Notes under the pieces: model-generated | Seen by the model: the letters and a program-made list of their open reading frames with translations, nothing else | What the model was told of the DNA's origin: nothing | Database searches by the model: none | Position numbers and translations under genes: made by a program | Shown: one piece after another, positions 44,695 to 54,102 of the stretch | How positions within the stretch are numbered: position 1 is the stretch's first letter | How the letters are laid out: every line of letters starts with the position of its first letter | Assembly (NCBI GenBank): GCA_963826105.1 | Contig: CAWGWA010000013.1 | Coordinates: 186,001 to 250,000, forward strand | DNA length: 64,000 nucleotides | DNA from: WHTI01 sp963826105 | GTDB lineage: Bacteria; Actinomycetota; CADDZG01; WHSQ01 | Direction: 5' to 3'

Positions 44695-46281
44695 GTGAGC
44701 GACGCAGTACTCAGCTCCGAGGTGGCCAGGCGCAGGACGTTCGCGATCATCAGCCACCCGGATGCCGGGAAGACCACCCTCACCGAGAAGTTCCTCCTTT
44801 ACGCGGGAGCTATCGAGGCCGCCGGCGCGGTGAAGGCCCGCCGGGATAGGCGCGCGGCCACCTCCGATTGGATGGGGATGGAGCAACAGCGGGGGATCTC
44901 GATCACATCTGCGGCGTTGCGATTCGAGTTCCAGGACACCATCTTCAATCTCCTCGACACCCCCGGCCACCGTGACTTCTCGGAAGACACGTACCGAGTT
45001 CTGGCGGCCGCCGACTGCGCGGTCATGGTTCTCGATGCGGCCAAGGGCATCGAGCCCCAGACGCTGAAGCTGTTCGACGTCTGCCGAGCTCGAGGGATCC
45101 CCCTGGTCTCTTTCATCAACAAGTTCGATCGACCCGGTCTCTCGCCACTGGAACTGCTCGACAATATCGAGAGCAAGATCGGCCTGACTCCGGTCCCCGT
45201 CACGTGGCCCGTCGGCATCCCCGGTGACTTCAAGGGCGTGATCGACCGGCGGACCGGTGAGTTCTACCGCTACGACAAGACGGTCCACGGAGCGACGATC
45301 GCGCCCGAGATCGTGACGACTCAGGACGCGGCCGCACTCAACGGCGGCGACGATTATCTGACCGCGCGGGAAGAGATCGACCTTCTCGATGCGGTGGGTT
45401 CCGGCTTCGACGCGAAACCATTCCTTGCCGGCGAGACCACTCCCGTGTTCTTCGGCTCCGCGGTGTCGAACTTCGGTGTCCGGCTGTTGCTCGAGGCGAT
45501 GATCGAGATCGGTCCTCCGCCCGTCCCGCGCGTCGATCAGGACGGCGTTCCGCGCCTGCTCGATAGTCCGTTCTCGGCGCTCGTCTTCAAGGTCCAGGCG
45601 AACATGGACCCGAATCACCGCGACCGCATAGCGTTCTTCCGGGTTTGCTCTGGGCGTTTCGAGCGCGGGATGACCGCGATCCACGGCCGCACCGGTCGGC
45701 CCTATTCACTCAAGTACGCCCACCAGATGTTCGGGCAGGATCGTGAGACCGTCGACGAGGCGTTTCCCGGCGACATCATCGGTGTCGTGAACGCAACCGA
45801 TCTCGGGATCGGCGATTCGCTCTACGTCGACGTGCCGGTTGCGTTCCCGGCGATCCCGTCGTTCGCACCCGAGCATTTCATGGTGGCGCGCAACAAGGAC
45901 TCGGGCCGGTACAAGCAGTTCCGTCGGGGCATCCAGCAACTCGACGAGGAGGGCGTGATCCAGGTCCTCCGCCATCCCGACCGTGGCGATCAGGAGCCGA
46001 TTCTCGCGGCGGTTGGTCCGATGCAGTTCGAGGTCGCTCAATATCGGCTGGCCGAGGAGTTCGGTTCCCCGATCGAGCTAAGTCCGACCAACTACAACAT
46101 CGCTCGACGCACCGATGAAGCGGGTCGCCAGGCGCTGAAGAGCATGTGGCAGGCAGAGGTGTTCACCCGTTCCGACGGGAATCTGCTCGCTCTGTTCCCC
46201 AGCCGATTCCAGCTGGAGCGCTTCCAGGCGGACCACCCGGAGGTCACGCTCGAGCGGATCGTGGCCGGCGTAGACGAGTAG
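44695..46281 (+). CDS. prfC: Peptide chain release factor 3
   Basis: A 528-residue translational GTPase. The P-loop is FAIISHPDAGKTTLTEKFLL. QQRGISITSAALRFEF is switch I/effector-like, NLLDTPGHRDFSEDTYR is the G3 motif, and SFINKFDRPG is the NKxD motif. The later domains VFFGSAVSNFGVRLLLEAMI and PNHRDRIAFFRVCSGRFERG are RF3-specific and separate it from EF-G. RF3 recycles RF1/RF2 from post-termination ribosomes. The start at 44695 (MSDAVLSSEVARRRTFAI) gives the usual family length. Confidence 0.92.
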   Translation: MSDAVLSSEVARRRTFAIISHPDAGKTTLTEKFLLYAGAIEAAGAVKARRDRRAATSDWMGMEQQRGISITSAALRFEFQDTIFNLLDTPGHRDFSEDTYRVLAAADCAVMVLDAAKGIEPQTLKLFDVCRARGIPLVSFINKFDRPGLSPLELLDNIESKIGLTPVPVTWPVGIPGDFKGVIDRRTGEFYRYDKTVHGATIAPEIVTTQDAAALNGGDDYLTAREEIDLLDAVGSGFDAKPFLAGETTPVFFGSAVSNFGVRLLLEAMIEIGPPPVPRVDQDGVPRLLDSPFSALVFKVQANMDPNHRDRIAFFRVCSGRFERGMTAIHGRTGRPYSLKYAHQMFGQDRETVDEAFPGDIIGVVNATDLGIGDSLYVDVPVAFPAIPSFAPEHFMVARNKDSGRYKQFRRGIQQLDEEGVIQVLRHPDRGDQEPILAAVGPMQFEVAQYRLAEEFGSPIELSPTNYNIARRTDEAGRQALKSMWQAEVFTRSDGNLLALFPSRFQLERFQADHPEVTLERIVAGVDE

Positions 46282-46302
46282 AACGGCAGATTCCCGTACC
46301 GG

Positions 46303-46327
46303 CCTGCCCGTTTAGCAGCCGGGCGGG
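46303..46327 (+). terminator. GC hairpin after prfC
   Basis: CCTGCCCG (46303-46310) pairs along its whole length with CGGGCGGG (46320-46327), with one G-T wobble and a 9-nt loop. It lies 22 bp after the prfC stop. There is no clear T-run after it. Confidence 0.4.
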
Positions 46328-46344
46328 AGTGGCAAGTTCTCTCG

Positions 46345-47612
46345 GTGACCCACACAACAGCCACGCCCGAAAGGGCGAAACAGAGCGCGTCTCGGACAGC
46401 TCGACGGTCTGCGGGGGCTGGCTGCTCTCTTCGTGCTGCTCAGCCACGTAGTCCGTGTGAGCGGCGCCTGGGACGGCCCGACGCTGGCCAGCCTCGACCG
46501 AACGCCGTTGCATCTGCTCGTCGGGGGACGGGAAGCCGTTCTGTTGTTCTTCACGTTGTCGGGCTTCGTGCTCGCGCTGCCGTTCCTATCGGGCATCGAC
46601 CGGCCCTACGGCGGTTACCTGATCAAGCGTGTCTTCCGGATCTACATCCCGTACCTCGCTGCCGCGCTGTTCGCATTTGCTGGAGCAACTCTCTTGGCTC
46701 GCGGCCACATCCCGGGGATGAGCGATTGGTTCCAAACGCACTGGAACCAGCCGCCGACTGGACGTGCCATCGCGAATCACGTCGGGATGCTCGGACGCTT
46801 CCGGTCGAGCGAATACGGCCTTTCGTTCTGGTCGTTGGTACACGAGATGCGGGTCTCGATCGTGTTCCCGTTCCTGGTGCTGCCGGTGATCCGATGGCGG
46901 ACGGGGCACGCGGCGCTCTACGCACTGTCGTTCTCCGTTGCAGGCATCTTGTGGGCTTCGCTTACCGGCATCGGGCTGACCGGGGGTACCGGGGAGTACG
47001 CCGTCACCGTTCATCTCATCGGGATCTTCCTCTTCGGCGCCACGCTGGCGAAGCATCGTGAGGCGATCGTCGAAGGCATCCGAGGTCTCCCGGCCCCCGC
47101 TCGGTACGGACTCGTTCTCTTGGGTGCGGCCTCCTACATCGAGGGTCGTCGAGTCACCGAGACGCTGGGCGAGACCCCGTTCACCCAGGCCCTCGAGCAT
47201 TGGGCGTTCGCTCTGGGAGCTGGGGTGGCGATCATGTGTCTGCTGGCGTCGGCCAAGGCCGGAAAAGCGTTCATGCATGCGAGTCTCGCCTTCCTCGGCC
47301 GGATCTCCTACAGCCTCTATCTCCTCCACGGCGTCGTCATCTACGCGCTCGTCCATACGCTGAGCCCGTATCTGTCGGCGTGGGTGATCCTTGTTCTGGC
47401 ACTTCCCTGCCGCCGTACTTGCCGGCGCACTGTCCGCTCGCTATGTCGAGGAACCGGCGATGGCGATGGGAGCGAGCCTTTCCGAGCGGTGGAGCAGCCG
47501 ACCTCGGACGGTTGGGCCGAGGAGGCTGCATCTTGGGATCGAACGATCGAGGGGTTCCCTATGCCTACGCCGCCGCCAACCGGTCGAGCTTTTAGCCGGG
47601 GCCGAGGGTTAG
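46345..47612 (+). CDS. Acyltransferase 3 family membrane O-acetyltransferase, frameshifted
   Basis: GTG start MTHTTATPERAKQ, then after a frame change near 46395 QLDGLRGLAALFVLLSHVVR, the family hallmark with the catalytic His. FFTLSGFVLALPFL, YLIKRVFRIYIPYLAAALFA, YGLSFWSLVHEM and FLGRISYSLYLLHGVVIYAL are the next OafA/YrhL motifs, about ten membrane helices in all. A second frame change near 47398 leads to FPAAVLAGALSARYVEEPAM. It transfers acyl groups to sugars or lipids of the envelope. Downstream by 10 bp is a membrane protein on the same strand with its own TAGCAT box. Confidence 0.75.
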
Positions 47613-47615
47613 CAT
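47610..47615 (+). promoter_or_regulatory. TAGCAT -10-like box
   Basis: TAGCAT ends 7 nt before the ATG at 47623, overlapping the end of the preceding gene. It is identical to the box before 16630. Confidence 0.4.
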
Positions 47616-47622
47616 CCGGACC

Positions 47623-48969
47623 ATGCCAGGAACGAAGCCACCAGACGATCGGAACGACGAGCGCACGATCGATCTCCGTCCCCCGGAGGACGGCTCCGCC
47701 ACGACCAAACTTGGTCCGGAGAATCTCGAGCACGTTGACCCCAGTGAGCAGACCATCGAGGAGCCGCGACCGGTCGGAGTCAAGGCGCTGGGGAGCCTGG
47801 GGTCCGACGTCCGTCGAGGGATCGTTGCCAACGGCTGGGACCGGTCGGCGCTCGCCGCTCTGACCGGGATCGCTGCGATGCTCGCGGTCGGAGCGGTCTT
47901 CGTGGTCATGGCCAAGTTGGTTGCTCCGAACTTCGGAGCCGGCAAGAGCCCGCTGTGGATCCTTGCTCGCATCGGGGTCGCGGGCCTCGCCGCTTTGGGT
48001 ATCCCCATCGAGCGAGGGGCAGCGGGAACGCCCATCCTTCCCCTGGGCGCCCTGTTGCTGATCGGCTGGTTCCTCAGTTGGGCGACCAAGCGCGTCGTCG
48101 AAACCAGCGGAGCCCTCAGTCTGCGCGAGCGGTTGATCGAGGGGATGCGGGTCGCCTTGCCGTTCTCGCTCGCGTGCCTCATCGCCGCACTCGTGTTCCG
48201 GCTCCGCGATCGCGATCCATCCGTCGGTGCCGATCCCTACCTGGCGTTGATCCTCGGCCTCGTCTGGGGGGCGGTGTTCGGAGCGATCGGTGGGCTGCGA
48301 GCCGCGGGCGTTCCGCCCGAAGCCGAGCGCGGCCCGTTGTTGGAGACGCGACCTCTTCTCCGCGACGGGCTCCGATGCGCAAAGACGATGCTCGGCGCGT
48401 TGTTGTTGCTTTCGGCCGTAGCCGTGGTGGCGGCGATAGCGCTCAAGTTGGCGCTCGGCGGGCCTCCGCCCATCTCTCCAGCCGAGGCGACCGCGTTCAT
48501 CCTGGCAGTGGTCTTCTTCCTTCCGAACCTGGTTCTGGGAGCGGCGGCATTCGTCCTCGGCGGTCCGATCGGTGCTCTCGCTCGCACGATCGATGGGACT
48601 CGGCTGGTATCCGAGGTCTCGCTGCTCGGATGGGGCGCGCCTCGGCCCGCCGTCTACGTCTACCTCTTGCTTCTCGTGCCCGTAGCAGCATTCGCCTACG
48701 GCGGATATCACGCCCGCCGAGAGGGGGCCTCCGCACAGGTTGAAGTCCTCGGGGTTGCGGCCGGAGTGGTCGGACTGGCGATGCTGCTCCTGGTGTGGAT
48801 CTCGAGCGTTCAGGTGGGTCGTGCGTTCCTTGGTAGCGGGAACTATCTGGTCGCGGCCGCGGAGCCCTTCCCCGCGGCCGTTCTCGCCGTCATCGCCGCC
48901 GCGGCCTTCGGAGCGCTCGGCTGGTGGATGGCCGACCACAGTGTGCCGGTCAAGCGAGCCCGACGATGA
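47623..48969 (+). CDS. Polytopic membrane protein of unknown function
   Basis: A 448-residue protein. The first ~75 residues are hydrophilic and acidic (MPGTKPPDDRNDERTIDLRP onward). About ten hydrophobic helices follow, including LAALTGIAAMLAVGAVFVVM, PILPLGALLLIGWFLSW, YLALILGLVWGAVFGAIGGL and VYLLLLVPVAAFAYGGYHAR. No catalytic motif is visible. Architecture resembles uncharacterised actinobacterial membrane proteins with a disordered cytoplasmic N-terminus. The stop overlaps the ATG of the MBL-fold gene (ATGA), so the two are co-translated. Confidence 0.65.
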   Translation: MPGTKPPDDRNDERTIDLRPPEDGSATTKLGPENLEHVDPSEQTIEEPRPVGVKALGSLGSDVRRGIVANGWDRSALAALTGIAAMLAVGAVFVVMAKLVAPNFGAGKSPLWILARIGVAGLAALGIPIERGAAGTPILPLGALLLIGWFLSWATKRVVETSGALSLRERLIEGMRVALPFSLACLIAALVFRLRDRDPSVGADPYLALILGLVWGAVFGAIGGLRAAGVPPEAERGPLLETRPLLRDGLRCAKTMLGALLLLSAVAVVAAIALKLALGGPPPISPAEATAFILAVVFFLPNLVLGAAAFVLGGPIGALARTIDGTRLVSEVSLLGWGAPRPAVYVYLLLLVPVAAFAYGGYHARREGASAQVEVLGVAAGVVGLAMLLLVWISSVQVGRAFLGSGNYLVAAAEPFPAAVLAVIAAAAFGALGWWMADHSVPVKRARR

Positions 48970-49613
48970 GCCTCGAGATCTTTATCCACCGAGAGGTGGG
49001 ACCGCTCGCGTGCAATTGCTACGTCGTTGGCGACCCGGAGACCAGCGAAGCGATCGTCATCGACCCCGGTGACGATGCGGACCTGTTGGCCGGGGACATC
49101 GCGGCGAAGGGTCTGCGCATCACCGCTATCGTCGCCACGCATGCACACTTCGATCACATCGTAGCGGCCGGCCGCCTTCGTGAGCTCACCGGTGCACCGT
49201 TCCACCTCGATCCACTGGACAAGCCGCTGCTCGGCTGGATGCAGGAATCGGGCCGGATGTTCCTGGGGATCGACCTCCCACCACCGCCCGAGGTCGACAC
49301 CGAGACCCGCGAAGGTGACCTGCTGATCGCGGGCTCGGTATCGCTTGAGGTACTCCATACACCGGGGCATTCACCCGGATCGATCTCGCTCGTGCATCCC
49401 GACGCGGTGTTCTCCGGCGACACGCTTTTCGCCGGCTCGATCGGTCGCAGCGATCTTCCCGGGGGTGACATGCAGACCCTGCTCGCGGCCATTCGCAACA
49501 AGCTGTTCGTGCTGCCGGAGCACCTTCCGGTCTACCCGGGGCATGGCCCCGCGACCACGCTCGAGCGCGAGCGCGCCACCAATCCGTTCGTGGGTGACGG
49601 AGCGCGCCGCTAG
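48966..49613 (+). CDS. MBL-fold metallo-hydrolase (glyoxalase II-like)
   Basis: A 215-residue protein. IVATHAHFDHIVAAGRL carries the HxHxDH zinc motif, VLHTPGHSPGSISLVH the third metal His, AVFSGDTLFAGSIGRSDLPG the bridging Asp, and YPGHGPATTLERERATNPF the last His. This pattern fits the hydroxyacylglutathione-hydrolase-like branch of the superfamily, which usually hydrolyses thioesters or related esters. The start overlaps the upstream stop (ATGA). The substrate is undetermined. Confidence 0.9.
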   Translation: MSLEIFIHREVGPLACNCYVVGDPETSEAIVIDPGDDADLLAGDIAAKGLRITAIVATHAHFDHIVAAGRLRELTGAPFHLDPLDKPLLGWMQESGRMFLGIDLPPPPEVDTETREGDLLIAGSVSLEVLHTPGHSPGSISLVHPDAVFSGDTLFAGSIGRSDLPGGDMQTLLAAIRNKLFVLPEHLPVYPGHGPATTLERERATNPFVGDGARR

Positions 49614-49616
49614 GGG

Positions 49617-50054
49617 CTAGTAGTCCATATCCTCGGCGTTGCCACCCGAGTCCTTCGATCCACCCGAGGAGCTTCCACCTTCACCCACAACAACCGTTCC
49701 GGTCATCTGGTCGGGGTGGATCTCGCAGTGAAACTCGAAGCTGCCGTCCTCGTCTGGAGCCGTGAAGGTGGTCGACGCTTCGGTACCACCCTCGGCTTCG
49801 ACATCGACCCCGAGGTCATCGGAGGTGAAGGTGTGAGGCGCGTCGTCACCGTTCTCCAGCGTCAGCTCGATCTCGGCTCCTGCTTCGATCGCGATCTCGT
49901 CCTCGCTGAAGGTGAAGTCCTGCGCCGTGATAGTGATCTCATCCGAGCCTCCGCCGCCACCGGCTCCCGCTTCGGGGGTCTCGTCATCGCCACAAGCGAC
50001 CAGCGACAGGGCCAGAACACCAAGTACGGCCAGCAGCTTCGTTGCGTTCCTCAC
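49617..50054 (-). CDS. Cupredoxin-like copper-binding lipoprotein
   Basis: A 145-residue protein. Signal and lipobox: ATKLLAVLGVLALSLVAC (Cys 21). A Gly/Ser-rich linker is followed by a plastocyanin-type domain. DAPHTFTSDDLGVDVEAEGG contains the first His ligand, and FEFHCEIHPDQMTG the Cys-His-Met ligands (C-x3-H-x3-M). It is an extracellular type-1 copper protein, probably an electron carrier or copper shuttle. The tail is Gly/Ser-rich. Start GTG 50054 with TAGGAGGCG upstream. Confidence 0.85.
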   Translation of the reverse strand: MRNATKLLAVLGVLALSLVACGDDETPEAGAGGGGGSDEITITAQDFTFSEDEIAIEAGAEIELTLENGDDAPHTFTSDDLGVDVEAEGGTEASTTFTAPDEDGSFEFHCEIHPDQMTGTVVVGEGGSSSGGSKDSGGNAEDMDY

Positions 50055-50228
50055 GAGCTTCGCCTCCTACGGTCGGGTTTTCGATCGGAGGGGGATACCG
50101 GTATGCGTCCGGCTACGTTCAATTGGCAATCGGCCGTTCTTATCCAGGTGAGGGCTACTGGAGCCCACTCAGCTGGAAAGAACGCGCTGATGAGTACCGT
50201 GTGTCCTGGGAGATCCTTCGGGGAACGC

Positions 50229-50468
50229 CTAGATGTAGGGGTGGACCGATGCCAGGGGGACCCCCGGGTAGCGGTCGATCTCGCGCTCGAGGGTGATCTT
50301 GAGGTGATCTTCCCGTGAGGCGATGCGGCGGTCGATCTCGCGGAAGCCCATCTTGGACAGGCGCTTGATCTCGCCTGCGTAGGACTTTCGGGGTTTGCCG
50401 CCCGGCGACGTCAGATAGACGTCGAGGGTGATCTTCTGGATGACTTTCTTCTGTCTACCTTCTGCCAT
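50229..50468 (-). CDS. Small basic protein of unknown function
   Basis: A 79-residue basic/acidic mixed protein: MAEGRQKKVIQKITLDVYLT, then GGKPRKSYAGEIKRLSKMGF and REDHLKITLEREIDRYPG. No domain recognised; no membrane helix. A TACCCT box (50478-50483, minus) lies 9 nt upstream of the ATG. The gene stands alone between the cupredoxin and CorA genes on the same strand. Confidence 0.45.
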   Translation of the reverse strand: MAEGRQKKVIQKITLDVYLTSPGGKPRKSYAGEIKRLSKMGFREIDRRIASREDHLKITLEREIDRYPGVPLASVHPYI

Positions 50469-50519
50469 AGCGGAGGAAGGGTAGCAGGGTTTCGGAGCGG
50501 TGCACTCCCGGGAGTGTCC

Positions 50520-51479
50520 CTAGAGCCAGTTCTTCCTCTTGAAGACGACGTAGAGCCAACCGGCGACCACGCCCATCATTCCGAGGACGAACCAGAAGTT
50601 CACGATGCTGGGACCGTCGGGGAGGAGGTGGAGGTTCATCCCGTAGACCGAGGCGATGAAGGTGGGGACCGCGATGATCGCGGCCCATGAGGTCAGCTTC
50701 TTGGTCACTTCGTTCAGCGCATTGGTCTGTTCACCTCGAACGAGATCGAGGACCGCCTGGACCAGATCGTCGAGCTGCCGGACCTGTTCCGAGATGCGGG
50801 TGAGATGGTCGGAGATGTCGCGGTAGTAGTGATGTGACTCCTCGGAGACCATGTCGACGTCTCTAAGCAGGGGATCGAGCACCCTCGCCGCGGGAAGCGC
50901 ATATCGACGCAGGCGGGCCAGCTGTTGCTTGACCTGGTAGACCTGCCGCTGGATCGGTGCGTTGAAGGTCGATAGCGCGATCTCCTCGAGGTCCTCGGTC
51001 GTTCTCTCGAGCCGGTCGGCGACGTCCTGGTAATCGTCGACCACGACATCCAAAAGAGTGTGGAGGAGAGACAAGGCTCCGTCGGAGACATCCATCCCGC
51101 CCTCATCCCAGCGGCGACGCGCCTCGGCCAGCGTGCGCTCGGCGCCGGCGTGCAAGGCAAAGATCCAGCGCTCGCCGATGAAGCACGCGATCTGGGCTGC
51201 CTCGAGTTGGCCCTCCTCTTCGTCGAGCTGTTGGAACACCACGAAAAGGTGATCCGGGTACTTCTCGAGCTTGGGCCTCTGGCGCGAGTGAACGGCGTCT
51301 TCCACAGCCAGATCGTGAAGGGAGAACTCCTCCGCCAGTTTCGGCAGGAGCCCATCGGGGATGTCGTTGGTGTCGACCTCGGCCCAAACGAGGTTGTTCT
51401 GGTCGATGCAGAGGTCGGACAGGGTGTCGAGATCGGTGATCACGTTCCACTGACCGTCCCGCTGATACATCGCTTGCAT
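50520..51479 (-). CDS. corA: CorA-family magnesium/cobalt transporter
   Basis: A 319-residue protein. A long soluble N-terminal domain (residues ~1-250) is followed by two membrane helices. The pore signature is YGMNLHLLPDGPSIVNFW, and the preceding helix reads KLTSWAAIIAVPTFIASVYG. DPLLRDVDMVSEESHHYYRD and QVRQLDDLVQAVLDLVRGEQ are the long stalk-helix region. It forms a pentameric Mg2+/Co2+ channel. TATGCT lies 6 nt upstream of the ATG on the minus strand. Confidence 0.92.
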   Translation of the reverse strand: MQAMYQRDGQWNVITDLDTLSDLCIDQNNLVWAEVDTNDIPDGLLPKLAEEFSLHDLAVEDAVHSRQRPKLEKYPDHLFVVFQQLDEEEGQLEAAQIACFIGERWIFALHAGAERTLAEARRRWDEGGMDVSDGALSLLHTLLDVVVDDYQDVADRLERTTEDLEEIALSTFNAPIQRQVYQVKQQLARLRRYALPAARVLDPLLRDVDMVSEESHHYYRDISDHLTRISEQVRQLDDLVQAVLDLVRGEQTNALNEVTKKLTSWAAIIAVPTFIASVYGMNLHLLPDGPSIVNFWFVLGMMGVVAGWLYVVFKRKNWL

Positions 51480-51485
51480 GTTCGA

Positions 51486-51491
51486 AGCATA
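51486..51491 (-). promoter_or_regulatory. TATGCT -10-like box for corA
   Basis: TATGCT on the minus strand ends 6 nt before the ATG at 51479. Confidence 0.4.
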
Positions 51492-51653
51492 TGGCGACCC
51501 ACGGGCGGGGGAGGAGATTCACCCGTTCGTGAAGACGGGCGGGCGGCTTTTGTTCGTAATGTCGATACCGAGAACCGGTTCCGTCCGTTAGCCTCGTGTT
51601 TGAAGGGCCATTCAGTTTCCGACCGGCATCATCCCAGGAGCAGAGGAGGAACC

Positions 51654-53018
51654 GTGGCGGCACCGAACGAGGCCATCGACGCACGCGCGGAGGACATCCG
51701 CAAGCAGGAGGTCGCCAACTTCGAGGGACGCACCAAGGCCTCCAAGGCCCTCTACGACCGGGCCGAGCACTCGATGCCGTTCGGCGTGACGTCCTCGTTC
51801 CAGGCGGGCGACCCTTACCCGATCTATCTCGCCGAGGGTCACGGAAGCCACGTAACGGACATCGACGGCAACGAGTACATCGATTTCCATAACGGCTTCG
51901 GCTCCATGGCGGTGGGACACGCCCACCCGAAGGTCACCGAGGCGATCGTAAAGACCGCTCAGTCCGGCACCCAGTTCGCGACCACGACCGAAACCGCAGT
52001 CAAGTTCGCTGAGGAGTTGAAACGACGGTTCAACCTCGAGAAGATCCGCTTCACGAACTCGGGGACCGAATCGACGATGGACGCGGTGCGACTCGGACGA
52101 GCTGCATCCGGCAAGGACACGCTCCTCAAGATCGAGGGCTCGTATCACGGCCACCACGACGCGGTGATGTTCTCGGTCGTTCCATCCCTCGACTCAGCCG
52201 AAGGCGGGGACCGACCCTGGACGGTGCCGTTCTCGCGGGGCATCCCGCCCGACGCCGCCAAGTACACGAAGGTCGTGCCGTTCAACGACATCCCGGCCCT
52301 CGAGGAGATGCTCACCGAGCATGGGGACGAGATCGGGGCGATGATCCTCGAGCCGGTGATGATGAACATCGGCATCGTGCTCCCCAAGCCCGGTTACCTC
52401 GAGGCCGTGCGCGAGCTCTGCACCAAGCACAACGTCGTCCTGATCTTCGATGAGGTGAAGACCGGAGTCACGATCGCGGCCGGAGGTGCGACCGAATACT
52501 TCGGCGTCCAGCCCGACCTCGTCTGTCTGGCAAAGTCGATCGGCGGAGGCGTCCCTACCGGAGCGTTCGGGGGCCGGGCGGATCTGATGGACGAGATCGA
52601 GCACGGGGTCGCTGCATTGGGCACTTTCAACGGCAACCCGCTGTCCGCGGCGGCCGGACTCGCGTCCCTCACCGAGGTCCTGACCCCGGACGGCTACGCG
52701 CACCTGAAGAAGCTCGGTACGCGCCTAGCGACCGGCTGCAAAGAGGTACTCGATCGCCACGGCATCCCTGCGGTCACGACCGATCTCGGCTGCAAGGGAT
52801 CGATCACGTTCCGCGACAAGCCGCTCGAGAACTACCGGGACTTCGGGGAGGTCGACGGCTCGCTCTTCGAGGCCTATTGGTACTGGGTCGTGAACCGCGG
52901 CATCTACCAGACCCCCGGCAAGGAAGAACAGTGGACGATCTCGGTGCAACATACCGAAGCCGACATCGACCGCTCGATCGAGATCCTGGCCGAATACTGC
53001 GAGGCCGTCGGCAAGTAG
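51654..53018 (+). CDS. HemL-like class III aminotransferase (glutamate-1-semialdehyde aminomutase family)
   Basis: A 454-residue protein with a strong GAGGAGGA ribosome-binding site before GTG 51654. PIYLAEGHGSHVTDIDGNEY, HNGFGSMAVGHAHPKVTEAI, RFTNSGTESTMDAVRLGRAA and IEGSYHGHHDAVMFSV are class III signatures. VVLIFDEVKTGVTIAAGGAT has the PLP-contacting Asp, and CLAKSIGGGVPTGAFGG the aldimine Lys294. It resembles HemL, but the lack of other heme genes and the nearby amine-transport block make a related aminotransferase or racemase acting on another amino acid plausible. Confidence 0.82.
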   Translation: MAAPNEAIDARAEDIRKQEVANFEGRTKASKALYDRAEHSMPFGVTSSFQAGDPYPIYLAEGHGSHVTDIDGNEYIDFHNGFGSMAVGHAHPKVTEAIVKTAQSGTQFATTTETAVKFAEELKRRFNLEKIRFTNSGTESTMDAVRLGRAASGKDTLLKIEGSYHGHHDAVMFSVVPSLDSAEGGDRPWTVPFSRGIPPDAAKYTKVVPFNDIPALEEMLTEHGDEIGAMILEPVMMNIGIVLPKPGYLEAVRELCTKHNVVLIFDEVKTGVTIAAGGATEYFGVQPDLVCLAKSIGGGVPTGAFGGRADLMDEIEHGVAALGTFNGNPLSAAAGLASLTEVLTPDGYAHLKKLGTRLATGCKEVLDRHGIPAVTTDLGCKGSITFRDKPLENYRDFGEVDGSLFEAYWYWVVNRGIYQTPGKEEQWTISVQHTEADIDRSIEILAEYCEAVGK

Positions 53019-53024
53019 CCGCGT

Positions 53025-53285
53025 TCAGAGATGGGCCGGGAGCGGACAACCTTCCGGTTTGGATCCTGCGTTCGACTTGATCGCTACCATGAGGGATCTT
53101 TCCTCGCTGCCCAGCCCGCGGTAGCTACGGGCCTCTTTCTGAACCGTCTCTCGCCACGCTAGGCAATCGGCAGATAGCTCTGGTGCCGACACTGGGCGTC
53201 CGTTGGCCCACCAGATGCTCCCTGCGATGACAAGCAGGAGCACGACCGAAGTCAGCCGGCGGGCAAGTATCTCCTTGAGGCCCAT
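53025..53285 (-). CDS. Small membrane-anchored protein of unknown function
   Basis: An 86-residue protein: MGLKEILARRLTSVVLLLVI with one membrane helix, then SIWWANGRPV and a charged tail with two Cys (ADCLAWRETV and EGCPLPAHL), probably extracytoplasmic. No family recognised. TAACGT (53292-53297, minus) lies 6 nt upstream of the ATG at 53285. It is convergent with the aminotransferase. Confidence 0.5.
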   Translation of the reverse strand: MGLKEILARRLTSVVLLLVIAGSIWWANGRPVSAPELSADCLAWRETVQKEARSYRGLGSEERSLMVAIKSNAGSKPEGCPLPAHL

Positions 53286-53391
53286 CCCACCACGTTACGC
53301 CTCTGGATGACATGAGCCAATCCGCACTTCTGTGGTCCCCGGTGCTTGCTTGCTGGCACCTGGTGGACTTGAGAGGTGCCCGGGGGTCGGA

Positions 53392-54102
53392 TTAGACGAT
53401 GGCGATCTCGATGCGCTTGTTGGCTTTGCCTTTGGACTTGTAGCCGGTGACGTTGATGCGCCCGACTTCGCCGGTGCTTGCTACGTGGGTACCGCCGTCG
53501 GCTTGGAGGTCGAGGCCCTCGATATCGACCACGCGGACCTCGGTGATGCCGGCGGGGAGCAGGTTGATCTTGGTCCGGATGAGATCGGGGTTTTTGTCGG
53601 CCGCATCCCGAGGGAGGAACCGCACCGAGATCGAGCGGTCGGCGGCGACCTCGACGTTGATCTTGTCCTCGATCTCGCCGACCAGTTCCCCCGACATGTT
53701 CTCGAACTCGAAGTCCATGCGCCCAGACAGCGGTTGCATGTTCCCGCCCGTGACCTTGGCGCCGTAGTCGCGCCACACGACCCCGCAGAGGATGTGGAGG
53801 GCGGTATGGGTTCGCATCAATCCGTGACGGCGATCCCAATCGAGCGTCCCCTTGACCGAGCTGCCCACCTCAGGGGCCGGCCCGTCGAGCTCGTGCCAGA
53901 TCAGGTCCCCATCGCGACGCGACTCGAGCACGGCACGCTCCTCGCCTCCGAAATCGATCGTGCCTCCATCGGCAGGCTGGCCCCCGCCTCCGGGGAAGAA
54001 CGCGGTCCGGTCCAGAGCGACGGCATCACCATCGGAGGCCACGACGGTCGCATCGAAGTCGCGCACGTAGGCGTCCTGCTGGAAGATCATCTCGGTGCCC
54101 AT
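53392..54102 (-). CDS. AlaX-type alanyl-tRNA editing protein
   Basis: A 236-residue protein. MIFQQDAYVRDFDATVVASD and RTAFFPGGGGQPADGGTI begin the AlaX fold. MRTHTALHILCGVVWRDYG has the HxxxH zinc pair, and ADGGTHVASTGEVGRINV the third zinc region, where the usual Cys of CGGTHV is Asp, as in the AlaX-M group. It deacylates Ser- or Gly-tRNA(Ala). Its ATG shares bases with the stop of the PotC-like permease (TGATG), so it is the last gene of the polyamine importer operon. Confidence 0.85.
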   Translation of the reverse strand: MGTEMIFQQDAYVRDFDATVVASDGDAVALDRTAFFPGGGGQPADGGTIDFGGEERAVLESRRDGDLIWHELDGPAPEVGSSVKGTLDWDRRHGLMRTHTALHILCGVVWRDYGAKVTGGNMQPLSGRMDFEFENMSGELVGEIEDKINVEVAADRSISVRFLPRDAADKNPDLIRTKINLLPAGITEVRVVDIEGLDLQADGGTHVASTGEVGRINVTGYKSKGKANKRIEIAIV